The notes under the pieces were generated by a model. It saw only the letters and a program-made list of their open reading frames with translations, did no database searches and was not told the DNA's origin. A program made the translations under genes and the position numbers. Of a stretch of 64,000 nucleotides of DNA, positions 44,023-51,817 are shown piece after piece (the first letter of the stretch is position 1; the number at the start of each line of letters is the position of its first letter). Source of the stretch: Amycolatopsis iheyensis (GTDB lineage Bacteria > Actinomycetota > Actinomycetes > Mycobacteriales > Pseudonocardiaceae); contig NZ_JAMXQV010000033.1 of assembly GCF_024703995.1 (NCBI RefSeq), positions 1 to 64,000 of the forward strand. Reading direction: 5' to 3'.

Positions 44023-45111
44023 TCAGCGCTCGACCTCGCCGCGGATGAACTTCTCGACGGCGTCGCGCGCGGTCGCGTCGTCGTACTGCTCCGGCGGCGA
44101 CTTCATGAAGTACGAGGACGCCGACAGGATCGGGCCGCCGATGCCGCGGTCCTTCGCGATCTTCGCGGCGCGCACGGCGTCGATGATGATGCCCGCCGAG
44201 TTCGGCGAGTCCCACACCTCGAGCTTGTACTCCAGGTTCAGCGGCACGTCGCCGAACGCGCGGCCCTCGAGCCGGACGTAGGCCCACTTGCGGTCGTCGA
44301 GCCACTGCACGTAGTCCGACGGGCCGATGTGGACGTTGCCCTTGCCGAGCTCGCGGTCGACCTGCGAGGTCACCGACTGGGTCTTGGAGATCTTCTTCGA
44401 CTCGAGCCGCTCCAGCTCCTTCATGTTCAGGAAGTCCATGTTCCCGCCCACGTTGAGCTGCATCGTCCGGTCGAGCTGGACGCCGCGGTCCTCGAACAGC
44501 TTCGCCAGCACGCGGTGCGTGATGGTGGCGCCGACTTGGGACTTGATGTCGTCGCCGACGATCGGGACGCCGGCGTCTTCGAACTTCTTGGCCCACTCCG
44601 GGTCGGAGGCGATGAACACCGGCAGCGCGTTGACGAACGCCACGCCGGCGTCGATCGCGGCCTGGGCGTAGAACTTGTCCGCCACCTCGGAGCCCACCGG
44701 CAGGTACGACACGAGCACGTCGGCCTCGGCCTCGCGCAGGGCCGCGACGATGTCGACCGGGGTCTCGTCGGACTCCTCGATCGTCTCGCGGTAGAAGCGG
44801 CCGAGCCCGTCGTGGGTGTGGCCGCGCTGGACCGTGACGCCGAGCGGCGGCACGTCGGCGATCTTGATGGTGTTGTTCTCGGAGGCGAAGATCGCCTCGG
44901 AGAGGTCGCGGCTGACCTTCTTGGCGTCCACGTCGAACGCGGCGACGAACTCGATGTCGCGGACGTGGTAGCCGCCGAAGTCGACGTGCATCAGACCCGG
45001 GACCCGCGTGGCGGGGTCCGCGTCGCGGTAGTACTGGACACCCTGGACCAGCGACGCCGCGCAGTTGCCGACGCCCACGATGGCCACCCGAACGCGGCGG
45101 TTCTCGCCCAT
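44023..45111 (-). CDS. ino1: Inositol-3-phosphate synthase
   Basis: A 362-residue enzyme that converts glucose-6-phosphate to 1L-myo-inositol-3-phosphate using NAD, the first step to phosphatidylinositol and mycothiol in actinomycetes. The NAD loop is VAIVGVGNCAASLVQG. Family segments include NNTIKIADVPPLGV, VSYLPVGSEVADKFYAQAAI and GDDIKSQVGATITHRVLAKL. The length matches mycobacterial Ino1. ATG at 45111 has GGAG at 8 nt. The padR gene upstream keeps the same neighbourhood as M. tuberculosis Rv0046c-Rv0047c. Confidence 0.96.
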   Translation of the reverse strand: MGENRRVRVAIVGVGNCAASLVQGVQYYRDADPATRVPGLMHVDFGGYHVRDIEFVAAFDVDAKKVSRDLSEAIFASENNTIKIADVPPLGVTVQRGHTHDGLGRFYRETIEESDETPVDIVAALREAEADVLVSYLPVGSEVADKFYAQAAIDAGVAFVNALPVFIASDPEWAKKFEDAGVPIVGDDIKSQVGATITHRVLAKLFEDRGVQLDRTMQLNVGGNMDFLNMKELERLESKKISKTQSVTSQVDRELGKGNVHIGPSDYVQWLDDRKWAYVRLEGRAFGDVPLNLEYKLEVWDSPNSAGIIIDAVRAAKIAKDRGIGGPILSASSYFMKSPPEQYDDATARDAVEKFIRGEVER

Positions 45112-45182
45112 GGGGGTTTCTCCTTCAATCCGTGTCTGTTCAGTAGGTCTGGCGCCGCGACGCTGCGGCCCGGCCGCGCGGC

Positions 45183-45728
45183 TCAGGTCTCCGGACCCTG
45201 CCGTTCGGCTTGTTCGTGCGCGATCAGCTCGTTGAGCCAGCGCACCTCCCGCTCGCTGGTCTCCAGCCCCAGCCGGTGCAGCTCGCGGGTGTAGCGATCG
45301 ATCCTCTCCTCGGCCCTGGCCAGCGCCGCCCGCATGCCCTCACGGCGTTCTTCGACGCGGCGACGGCGGCCCTCGAGGATCCGCATCCGCACGTCGGCCG
45401 GGGTACGCGAGAAGAACGCCAGGTGGACGCCGAAGCCCTCGTCGTCCCAGGTCTGCGGCCCGGCGTCGCCGAGCAGCTCACCGAAGCGCTCCTTGCCCTC
45501 CGCGGTGAGCTTGTAGACCCGCCGCCCACGCCGCGACCACGCGCGGTCGTCGGCCTCGTCCAGCTCCTCGACCAGGTACCCGGCCCGCAGCAGCTTCCGC
45601 AGGGTCGGGTACAGCGAGCCGTACGAGAACGTGCGGAACGTGCCGAGCGTCTCGTGCAGCCGCTTGCGCAGCACGTACCCGTGCATGGGCGCTTCGTGCA
45701 GAAGACCGAGGATCGCGAACTCCAGCAC
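45183..45728 (-). CDS. PadR-family transcriptional regulator
   Basis: A 181-residue regulator. The winged helix covers FAILGLLHEAPMHGYVLRKR and then YGSLYPTLRKLLRAGYLVEE. A helical C-terminal dimer domain (VEERREGMRAALARAEERID) follows. GTG at 45728 is supported by GGGGG 6 nt upstream. It stands directly upstream of ino1 on the same strand, as in mycobacteria, and may regulate it. A dyad at 45808 is a candidate operator. Confidence 0.88.
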   Translation of the reverse strand: MLEFAILGLLHEAPMHGYVLRKRLHETLGTFRTFSYGSLYPTLRKLLRAGYLVEELDEADDRAWSRRGRRVYKLTAEGKERFGELLGDAGPQTWDDEGFGVHLAFFSRTPADVRMRILEGRRRRVEERREGMRAALARAEERIDRYTRELHRLGLETSEREVRWLNELIAHEQAERQGPET

Positions 45729-45807
45729 AGCGCACCCCCTTCCGGGAACAAACCGAGACCACCCGCGTTGCTCCGAACGAGCGCCTCGATCCAACCTACT
45801 CAGCCAC

Positions 45808-45824
45808 TATATCGCGCCGATACA
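45808..45824. promoter_or_regulatory. Candidate PadR operator
   Basis: TATATCG-CGC-CGATACA, inverted halves matching at 6 of 7 bases. On the minus strand it overlaps a TATAGT -10-like box about 80 bp before padR, so autoregulation is plausible. Confidence 0.45.
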
Positions 45825-45961
45825 TCGAAGTGGCGAAGCCAACAGGCGCCCTTCACCCGGGGTGGGGGAAATTCACCGGAGAGTTATCGAACGTCCGGCG
45901 TGTCCGCTCCGGCTGTGGCCGGGGTCGCGCTAGGGGGCGTGGACGACACAGGAAGAGCCCG

Positions 45962-45967
45962 TACTCT
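45962..45967 (+). promoter_or_regulatory. -10 element, DUF5318 gene
   Basis: TACTCT lies 6 nt before the GTG start; there is no ribosome site. The message is probably leaderless. Confidence 0.5.
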
Positions 45968-45973
45968 GTCCTG

Positions 45974-46372
45974 GTGCTTAACCAGCGGCAGGTCGTGGAC
46001 TACGCGTTGCAGCGCCGTGCGCTGCTCGCCGAAGTCCGCTCCGGGCGCGTCGGCAGCTACGAAGCCTGCGACGCGAGCCCGTACCTGCTGCGGGCGGCGA
46101 AGTTCCACGGCCGGGCCGGTGACCAGCCCTGCCCGATCTGCCGCCAGGAGCCGCTGACCCTGGTGTCCTGGGTCTACGGCGACGAGCTCAAGCACGTCGC
46201 GGGCTCGGCGAGGACCCCGGAAGAGCTGGCCAGGATGGCCGGTCACTTCGCCGAGTTCACCGTGTACGACGTCGAAGTGTGCCGCGCGTGCCACTGGAAC
46301 CACCTGGTCCGGTCGTACGTCCTCGGCACGGGGGAGCCGGCCGACGGTCCGCGAAGGACCGCAGGCCGGTGA
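45974..46372 (+). CDS. DUF5318 zinc-finger-like protein
   Basis: A 132-residue actinobacterial protein equivalent in position to M. tuberculosis Rv0049. Two cysteine pairs, CPICRQ (near residue 56) and CRACHW (near 107), form a probable zinc ribbon. The N-terminus (QRQVVDYALQRRALLAEVRS) is helical. It is encoded immediately before a class A PBP gene and is likely in the same transcript. Its function is unknown; conservation of this pairing suggests a link to cell-wall growth. Confidence 0.88.
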   Translation: MLNQRQVVDYALQRRALLAEVRSGRVGSYEACDASPYLLRAAKFHGRAGDQPCPICRQEPLTLVSWVYGDELKHVAGSARTPEELARMAGHFAEFTVYDVEVCRACHWNHLVRSYVLGTGEPADGPRRTAGR

Positions 46373-46439
46373 GCCGGATCACAACCGCTGAAGAGCGCAG
46401 AACGGCGCAGCACCGGGCGCCGGTCTGGGAGGCCCATTC

Positions 46440-49160
46440 GTGAACGACGACCGCAACCGCTCCTGGCCCGGCCAGGAGCCAGATGCACCTCGCCGTGCCC
46501 AGTCAGGCCCGTGGCCGGGGGAAGACCCCGGACCGGCGTGGCCCGGCGAAGAAGCCCCCCGCCGGCCTCAACGCGCTACGCCACCCCGGGGAAACCCGCG
46601 TGGCGGCGGTTCGCCCGAGTGGCCCTCGGGCGACGAAGGTGGCCCGCAGTGGCCCGGTGACGAGCCGCCGCGGCGCCCCCGCCAGCAGGGCATGCCGCCC
46701 CGCCGGGCCGTCCCGCCGCCGGACCGGCGCACGCAGCAGGGCCCGCCCGGGTCGCCGCCACAGGGCTTTCGCCAGCCGCCGCCGGGCCGCCGTCCGGCCC
46801 CGCCGCCGGAGCAGCGCGAACCCGACCTGATCACCCACCACGCGCACAACGGCACCGACGACTTCGGCCGCGACCCGTACGACGACGGTTACGAAGACGC
46901 CGCGTTCAACGAGTTCGCCGACGACGTCGGCCCCCAGGGCGAGCTCGACGAAAAGGGCAAGAAGGTCCTGACGCCGGCGCAGCGCAAGAAGCGCCGCTGG
47001 AAGATCATCCGGCGGGTGGCGTACGCCTGCGTCGGGCTGTTCTTCGTGGTCCCCGCCATCGCATTCGTCATCACCTACTTCCTGGTCGACGTGCCGACGC
47101 CGGAAAGCATCGCGTCGCTGCAGAACCAGCCGATCACCTACTTCGACGCCAACGGCCAGCAGCTGGGCCGGGAGCTGCCGCCGGGCGGCGACCGCCAGCT
47201 GCTCAAGCCGGGCGAGGTGCCCGACGTCGTCAAGCACGCGGTGTACTCGGCGGAGGACGCGACCTTCGAGACCAACTCGGGCTTCGACGTCACCGGCATC
47301 CTGCGCGCGGTCTGGAACCAGGTTTCCGGCGGCCAGGGCGGTGGTTCGACCATCTCCCAGCAGTACATCAAGCAGGCGACGCAGAACGACGCCCCGACGC
47401 TGACCCGCAAGTGGACCGAGCTGGCCAAGTCGTTCAAGATGAACAACCAGCAGTCCAAGGAAGAGATCATCACTTCCTACCTGAACATCGTCTACTTCGG
47501 CCGCGGGGCGAACGGCATCCAGGCGGCCGCGAAGGCGTACTTCAACAAGGACGCCAAGGACCTCAACGCGTCCGAAGCGTCGCTGCTCGCCGGCCTGATC
47601 CAGGGCCCCGGCCGGTCGGAGAACCAGAAGTACGCCCAGCAGCGCTGGACGTACGTGATGGACCAGATGGTCGCGAACAAGTGGCTGCGCGCGGACCAGC
47701 GCGCGACCTTCCAGTTCCCGACGCCGATCCCCAAGAACTCCAACAAGGAGCAGAACTCGGGGAAGATGACCTACCAGCTCCAGCAGCGGATCAAGGACGA
47801 GCTGGCGGCGAAGGGCTACGACGAGAACAAGCTGTTCGCCACCGGCGCGAAGATCTACACCAGCATCGACCCGGCGGCGCAGGCCGCGGCGGAGCAGGCC
47901 GCGGCCGACGGCATGAAGGGCCAGACCGACGAGAACCTGCTCAACGCGCTGGTCGCGGTCAACCCGAAGACCGGCGGGGTGATCGCCTACTACGGCGGGC
48001 CGGAGCTGGTGAAGGACGCCGACGGCAAGGACGCGATCGGCCAGGACCGCGCCAACCAGGCCAGAAACCCGGGTTCGTCGGTGAAGGCGTTCGACCTCAC
48101 CGCGTTCCTCAAGATGGGCAAGGGCCTCGGCGAGACGTTCGACGGCTCGAACAACCGGGTGCTCGGCGGCCGCACGGTCCGCAACGCCGGTGACAGCGCG
48201 ACCTGTGGCAAGGAGTGCACCGTCGCGGAGGCGATGGAACGCTCCACGAACACAGTGTTCTACGACATGGTCCTGAACGTGACGAAGCCGTCGCGGGTCG
48301 CGGAAGCGGCTAAGGAAGCCGGGGTCAAGGTCGCGCCGGACGGCAAGAGCGTCCTCTACACCGACGACAACAACATCTCGCTCGGTGGTGGTGGCACGGC
48401 CGTGACGCCGGAGGACATGGCGGCCGCGTACGCGTCCTTCGCCAGCGGCGGCACCTACCACGAGCAGCACTTCGTGGCGAAGCTGACGAACAACCAGGAC
48501 GAGGTGGAGTTCGACGAGAACAACATCAAGTCCAACCCGGCGTTCGACGACGACGCGTCGAAGAGCCAGCAGATCGCCGGCAACGTCACCGAGGCGCTCA
48601 AGCCGGTGATCAGCCACTCGAACCTCAAGTGCCCGAGCGGCCACGAGTGCGCCGGCAAGACCGGGACGCAGCAGTACACGCCGAAGGAGAGCGACCCGAA
48701 GGCGTACAACGACCGCAACGCGCAGACGTGGATGGTGGGCTACACGCCGTCGGTGTCGGCCGCGGTCTGGGTCGGCGGTGACGGCAACAAGCCTCTGCAC
48801 GACCCGAAGAACAGGCCGATCTTCGGTGCCACCATCGCCGGTCCGACCTGGCAGAACTTCATGAACCTCTACCTCAAGGGCAAACCGGCGGAGAAGTTCG
48901 ACAAGGTCCAGGCGATCGGCAAGGACGTCAACGACGTGACGACGACGCAGTCGAAGCCGCCGGACACGCCGACCACGACGACCCCGCCGAGCACGCCCGA
49001 GTCGTCCGAGAGCACCGAGCCGACGGACACCGACACGACCACCCCGACGCGGACCCGCCCGACCCGGCCCGGGCCGGGCGAGACCCCGACGTTCCCGCTC
49101 GGCAACGGCAACCCCGGTGGTGGTGGCACCGCTGCGCCACCGGGCTCCGGGCCCGGCTAG
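46440..49160 (+). CDS. ponA: Class A penicillin-binding protein (first of three)
   Basis: A 906-residue bifunctional peptidoglycan synthase. The cytoplasmic tail (1-190) is rich in Pro, Arg and acidic residues and holds DLITHHAH (129-136). One membrane helix spans about 194-216. In the glycosyltransferase domain the catalytic Glu is E272 (AEDATFE), with GGSTISQQYIKQ next. The transpeptidase domain has the nucleophile S546 (SSVK), STN (602-604) and KTGT (740-743). The tail is a Thr/Pro-rich linker of about 90 residues ending in Gly/Pro. GTG at 46440 follows GGGAGG. It corresponds in position to M. tuberculosis ponA1. Confidence 0.95.
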   Translation: MNDDRNRSWPGQEPDAPRRAQSGPWPGEDPGPAWPGEEAPRRPQRATPPRGNPRGGGSPEWPSGDEGGPQWPGDEPPRRPRQQGMPPRRAVPPPDRRTQQGPPGSPPQGFRQPPPGRRPAPPPEQREPDLITHHAHNGTDDFGRDPYDDGYEDAAFNEFADDVGPQGELDEKGKKVLTPAQRKKRRWKIIRRVAYACVGLFFVVPAIAFVITYFLVDVPTPESIASLQNQPITYFDANGQQLGRELPPGGDRQLLKPGEVPDVVKHAVYSAEDATFETNSGFDVTGILRAVWNQVSGGQGGGSTISQQYIKQATQNDAPTLTRKWTELAKSFKMNNQQSKEEIITSYLNIVYFGRGANGIQAAAKAYFNKDAKDLNASEASLLAGLIQGPGRSENQKYAQQRWTYVMDQMVANKWLRADQRATFQFPTPIPKNSNKEQNSGKMTYQLQQRIKDELAAKGYDENKLFATGAKIYTSIDPAAQAAAEQAAADGMKGQTDENLLNALVAVNPKTGGVIAYYGGPELVKDADGKDAIGQDRANQARNPGSSVKAFDLTAFLKMGKGLGETFDGSNNRVLGGRTVRNAGDSATCGKECTVAEAMERSTNTVFYDMVLNVTKPSRVAEAAKEAGVKVAPDGKSVLYTDDNNISLGGGGTAVTPEDMAAAYASFASGGTYHEQHFVAKLTNNQDEVEFDENNIKSNPAFDDDASKSQQIAGNVTEALKPVISHSNLKCPSGHECAGKTGTQQYTPKESDPKAYNDRNAQTWMVGYTPSVSAAVWVGGDGNKPLHDPKNRPIFGATIAGPTWQNFMNLYLKGKPAEKFDKVQAIGKDVNDVTTTQSKPPDTPTTTTPPSTPESSESTEPTDTDTTTPTRTRPTRPGPGETPTFPLGNGNPGGGGTAAPPGSGPG

Positions 49161-49172
49161 CACCGTCCGTCG

Positions 49173-49213
49173 AAGAGGGCTCTCCGCGTGTCGCGGAGGG
49201 CCCTCTTTTGTTT
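49173..49213 (+). terminator. Terminator after the first PBP
   Basis: A 15-bp stem (AGAGGGCTCTCCGCG / CGCGGAGGGCCCTCT, one wobble) with a 3-nt loop, followed by TTTGTTTT. It is strong, so the second PBP needs its own promoter or controlled read-through. Confidence 0.85.
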
Positions 49214-49254
49214 TCGCAAGATCGTTCCGGCAACCAGCGCGCCCGCCGCGCGTC

Positions 49255-49300
49255 TCCTCCTAGAGGACGGCGACTGTCGCCGCCCACGAATGCTGGAGGA
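49255..49300 (+). promoter_or_regulatory. Possible ribosome-site-masking leader of the second PBP
   Basis: TCCTCC (49255-49260) is the exact complement of the Shine-Dalgarno GGAGGA (49295-49300). They would enclose a small hairpin, CGGCGA-CTG-TCGCCG (49268-49282). This fold could reduce translation of the next gene. Confidence 0.35.
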
Positions 49301-49307
49301 CTGCCCC

Positions 49308-51740
49308 GTGCCCGACGATCGATCCCGCTCCTGGCCGCCGGGCCAGGGTCCCGATCCGCGCCGTCGGGGCCCCGCGCAACCTCAAGGCCCCCACCAGCAA
49401 GGTCCGCGCCGCCCGGTGCCCCCGCCGCCCGGCCGGCCGCCGCAGCAGCCCCGCGGCTACCGGCCCGAGCCGCCGCCGATGAGCGGCGGCCCCGAGCTGA
49501 TGACGCACCACGCGTACGAGGAGCCGGCCGGCTACGACGACGACCTCGAGCCCGACGGCGACGGCAAACCGGAGCTTTCGCCGGAGCAGCGCAAGAAGAG
49601 ACGCTGGAAGATCGTCCGGCGGGTCGCCTACTCGTGCGTCGGCCTGTTCTTCGTGCTGCCCGCGATCGCGTTCGTCATCACGTACTTCCTGGTCGACGTG
49701 CCCTCGCCGACCGAGGTCGCGCAGAACCAGAGCCAGGCGGTGACCTACCTCTACGCCGACGGTTCGCCGATGGGCAAGGACGTCCCGCGCGGCGGCAACC
49801 GCGTGCTGCTCACCCCGGAGCAGATCCCCGACGTCATGAAGCACGCGGCGATCGCGACCGAGGACGACTCGTTCGAGACCAACTCCGGCTTCGACATCGG
49901 CGGCCTGCTGCGCGCGGTGTACAACCAGGCGACCGGCGGCACCGGCGGTGGCTCGACGATTTCGCAGCAGTACATCAAGAAGGCCACCGACAACGACGCG
50001 CCCACGCTGACGCGCAAGTGGACCGAGCTGGCCAAGTCCTTCAAGATGAACCAGACGTACGAGAAGAAGGACATCATCACCGCGTACCTGAACATCATCT
50101 ACTTCGGGCGCGGGGCGTACGGGGTGGGCGCGGCGTCGCAGGCCTTCTTCCACAAGGACGCGAAGGACCTCAGCTTCTCGGAGGCCGCGCTGCTGGCCGG
50201 CTTGATCCAGCAGCCGGGCCGGTCGGAGAACCCCAAGGTCGCGAACGACCGCTGGAACACGGCGCTGGACCGGATGGTCAAGAACAACTACATCACCGCG
50301 GCCGACCGCGCGAAAGCGCAGTTCCCGACCCCGATCCCGCTCGAAGACAGCAAGCAGGAGGCCGGCGCGCCGCCCGCGTTCGTCGTCCAGCAGGTCAAGG
50401 ACGAGCTCGCGGCGCACGACATCCCGGAGGACCGCTACTACTCCGGCGGCTTCCAGGTGCAGACGACGATCGACCCGAAGGCGCAGCAGGCGGCCGAAAA
50501 GGCGGCCACCGAAGCACTCGAAAACCAGGTCGACGACAACCTGCTCGACGCGCTCGTCGCCGTCGACCCGAAGACCGGTGGCGTGCTGGCCTACTACGGC
50601 GGCAAGCCGATCGTGCAGGTCAACGGCCAGGACCAGGCCGGGCGCGACTGGGCGGACACCCCGCAGAACCCGGGTTCGTCGATGAAGCCGTTCGACCTCA
50701 CCGCGCTGCTCAAGAAGGGCCAGGGGCTCGACAAGACCTACGACGGCTCCAACAACCGCACCTTCGACGGCCGGGTCGTCCGCAACGCCGGCCCGGGCAG
50801 CTCCTGCTCGCAGCAGTGCACGGTCGCCGAAGCGATGATGCGCTCGGCGAACACGGTGTTCTACGACATGGTCCTCAACGACACCAAGCAGGGGCCGGTC
50901 AAGGAAGCCGCCAAGGAAGCCGGGGTCAAGGTCAAGGAGGACGGCGGCCAGTCGATCATCTCCACCAAGGACAACAACATCTCCCTCGGCGGTGGCGAAA
51001 CCCAGATCACGCCGGTGGACATGGCTTCGGCGTACGCGACGTTCGCGGCCAACGGCGAGCAGCGCCAGCGGCATTTCGTGGCGAAGGTGACCAACTCGCA
51101 GAACGAGGTCGCGTACGAGGCGTCGACCGACTCGAAGGCCGCGTTCGACAGCGATTCCGACAAGAGCCGCCAGATCGCCGGGAACGTCACCGAGTCGCTG
51201 ACGTCGGTCATCGGGTTCTCGCACCTGAAGTGCCCGAACGGCCACGAGTGCGCCGGCAAGACCGGGACGCAGCAGCACACGAAGGTCGCGGGTGAGCCGT
51301 CCTGGGCCGCGAACGCGAACTCGCAGACGTGGATGGTCGGGTACACGCCGTCGGTGTCGGTGGCGGCCTGGGTCGGCGGCGACGGCAACAAGCCGCTGCA
51401 CGGCAAGGGCAACTCGCCGATCTACGGCTCGACCATCGCCGGCCCGATGTGGCAGAAGTTCCTGTCGCTCTACCTGACCGGCAAGCCGGGCGAGAAGTTC
51501 GACAAGGTCGACCGCATCGGCGGCGAGGTGGCGCCCCCGCCGTCTTCCGAGGTCGTGACGACCACGGACTCGACCCCGACCGACGAGAACACCGGCGACG
51601 ACGGCAACCCCGGCGACGGCGACCACCACGGCGGCGGCCACCAAAGCGACGAGTCGTCGCCGACCACCACGCCGAAGCACACGAAGACGCCGACGTCGAA
51701 GGAGACACCGCCGTCGAAGACCGACGAGCAGGAGAACTAG
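49308..51740 (+). CDS. Class A penicillin-binding protein (second of three)
   Basis: An 810-residue paralogue. The tail (1-105) is Pro/Arg-rich with ELMTHHAY near residue 64, and the membrane helix is about 107-129. Glycosyltransferase motifs are ATEDDSFETNSGFD and GGSTISQQYIKKA. Transpeptidase motifs are SSMK, SAN (in place of STN) and KTGT. The C-terminal tail is about 80 residues, rich in Asp, Gly, His and Thr. GTG at 49308 has GGAGGA 7 nt upstream, which excludes longer frames. It is a full, apparently active enzyme. Confidence 0.93.
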   Translation: MPDDRSRSWPPGQGPDPRRRGPAQPQGPHQQGPRRPVPPPPGRPPQQPRGYRPEPPPMSGGPELMTHHAYEEPAGYDDDLEPDGDGKPELSPEQRKKRRWKIVRRVAYSCVGLFFVLPAIAFVITYFLVDVPSPTEVAQNQSQAVTYLYADGSPMGKDVPRGGNRVLLTPEQIPDVMKHAAIATEDDSFETNSGFDIGGLLRAVYNQATGGTGGGSTISQQYIKKATDNDAPTLTRKWTELAKSFKMNQTYEKKDIITAYLNIIYFGRGAYGVGAASQAFFHKDAKDLSFSEAALLAGLIQQPGRSENPKVANDRWNTALDRMVKNNYITAADRAKAQFPTPIPLEDSKQEAGAPPAFVVQQVKDELAAHDIPEDRYYSGGFQVQTTIDPKAQQAAEKAATEALENQVDDNLLDALVAVDPKTGGVLAYYGGKPIVQVNGQDQAGRDWADTPQNPGSSMKPFDLTALLKKGQGLDKTYDGSNNRTFDGRVVRNAGPGSSCSQQCTVAEAMMRSANTVFYDMVLNDTKQGPVKEAAKEAGVKVKEDGGQSIISTKDNNISLGGGETQITPVDMASAYATFAANGEQRQRHFVAKVTNSQNEVAYEASTDSKAAFDSDSDKSRQIAGNVTESLTSVIGFSHLKCPNGHECAGKTGTQQHTKVAGEPSWAANANSQTWMVGYTPSVSVAAWVGGDGNKPLHGKGNSPIYGSTIAGPMWQKFLSLYLTGKPGEKFDKVDRIGGEVAPPPSSEVVTTTDSTPTDENTGDDGNPGDGDHHGGGHQSDESSPTTTPKHTKTPTSKETPPSKTDEQEN

Positions 51741-51749
51741 CCGGGTGAA

Positions 51750-51807
51750 CCACGGTGGGCCGCGGTCCGTGTGCCTACGAGAGGACTGCGTCCGCAGCCC
51801 ACCGTGG
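51750..51807 (+). promoter_or_regulatory. Leader hairpin of the third PBP
   Basis: A 16-nt inverted repeat (51750-51765 with 51792-51807, one C/A mismatch) encloses a 26-nt loop. The 3' end of the stem includes the first two bases of the Shine-Dalgarno GGAGG (51806-51810), so folding could limit translation of the next gene or end transcription. Confidence 0.5.
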
Positions 51808-51817
51808 AGGACGGCCC

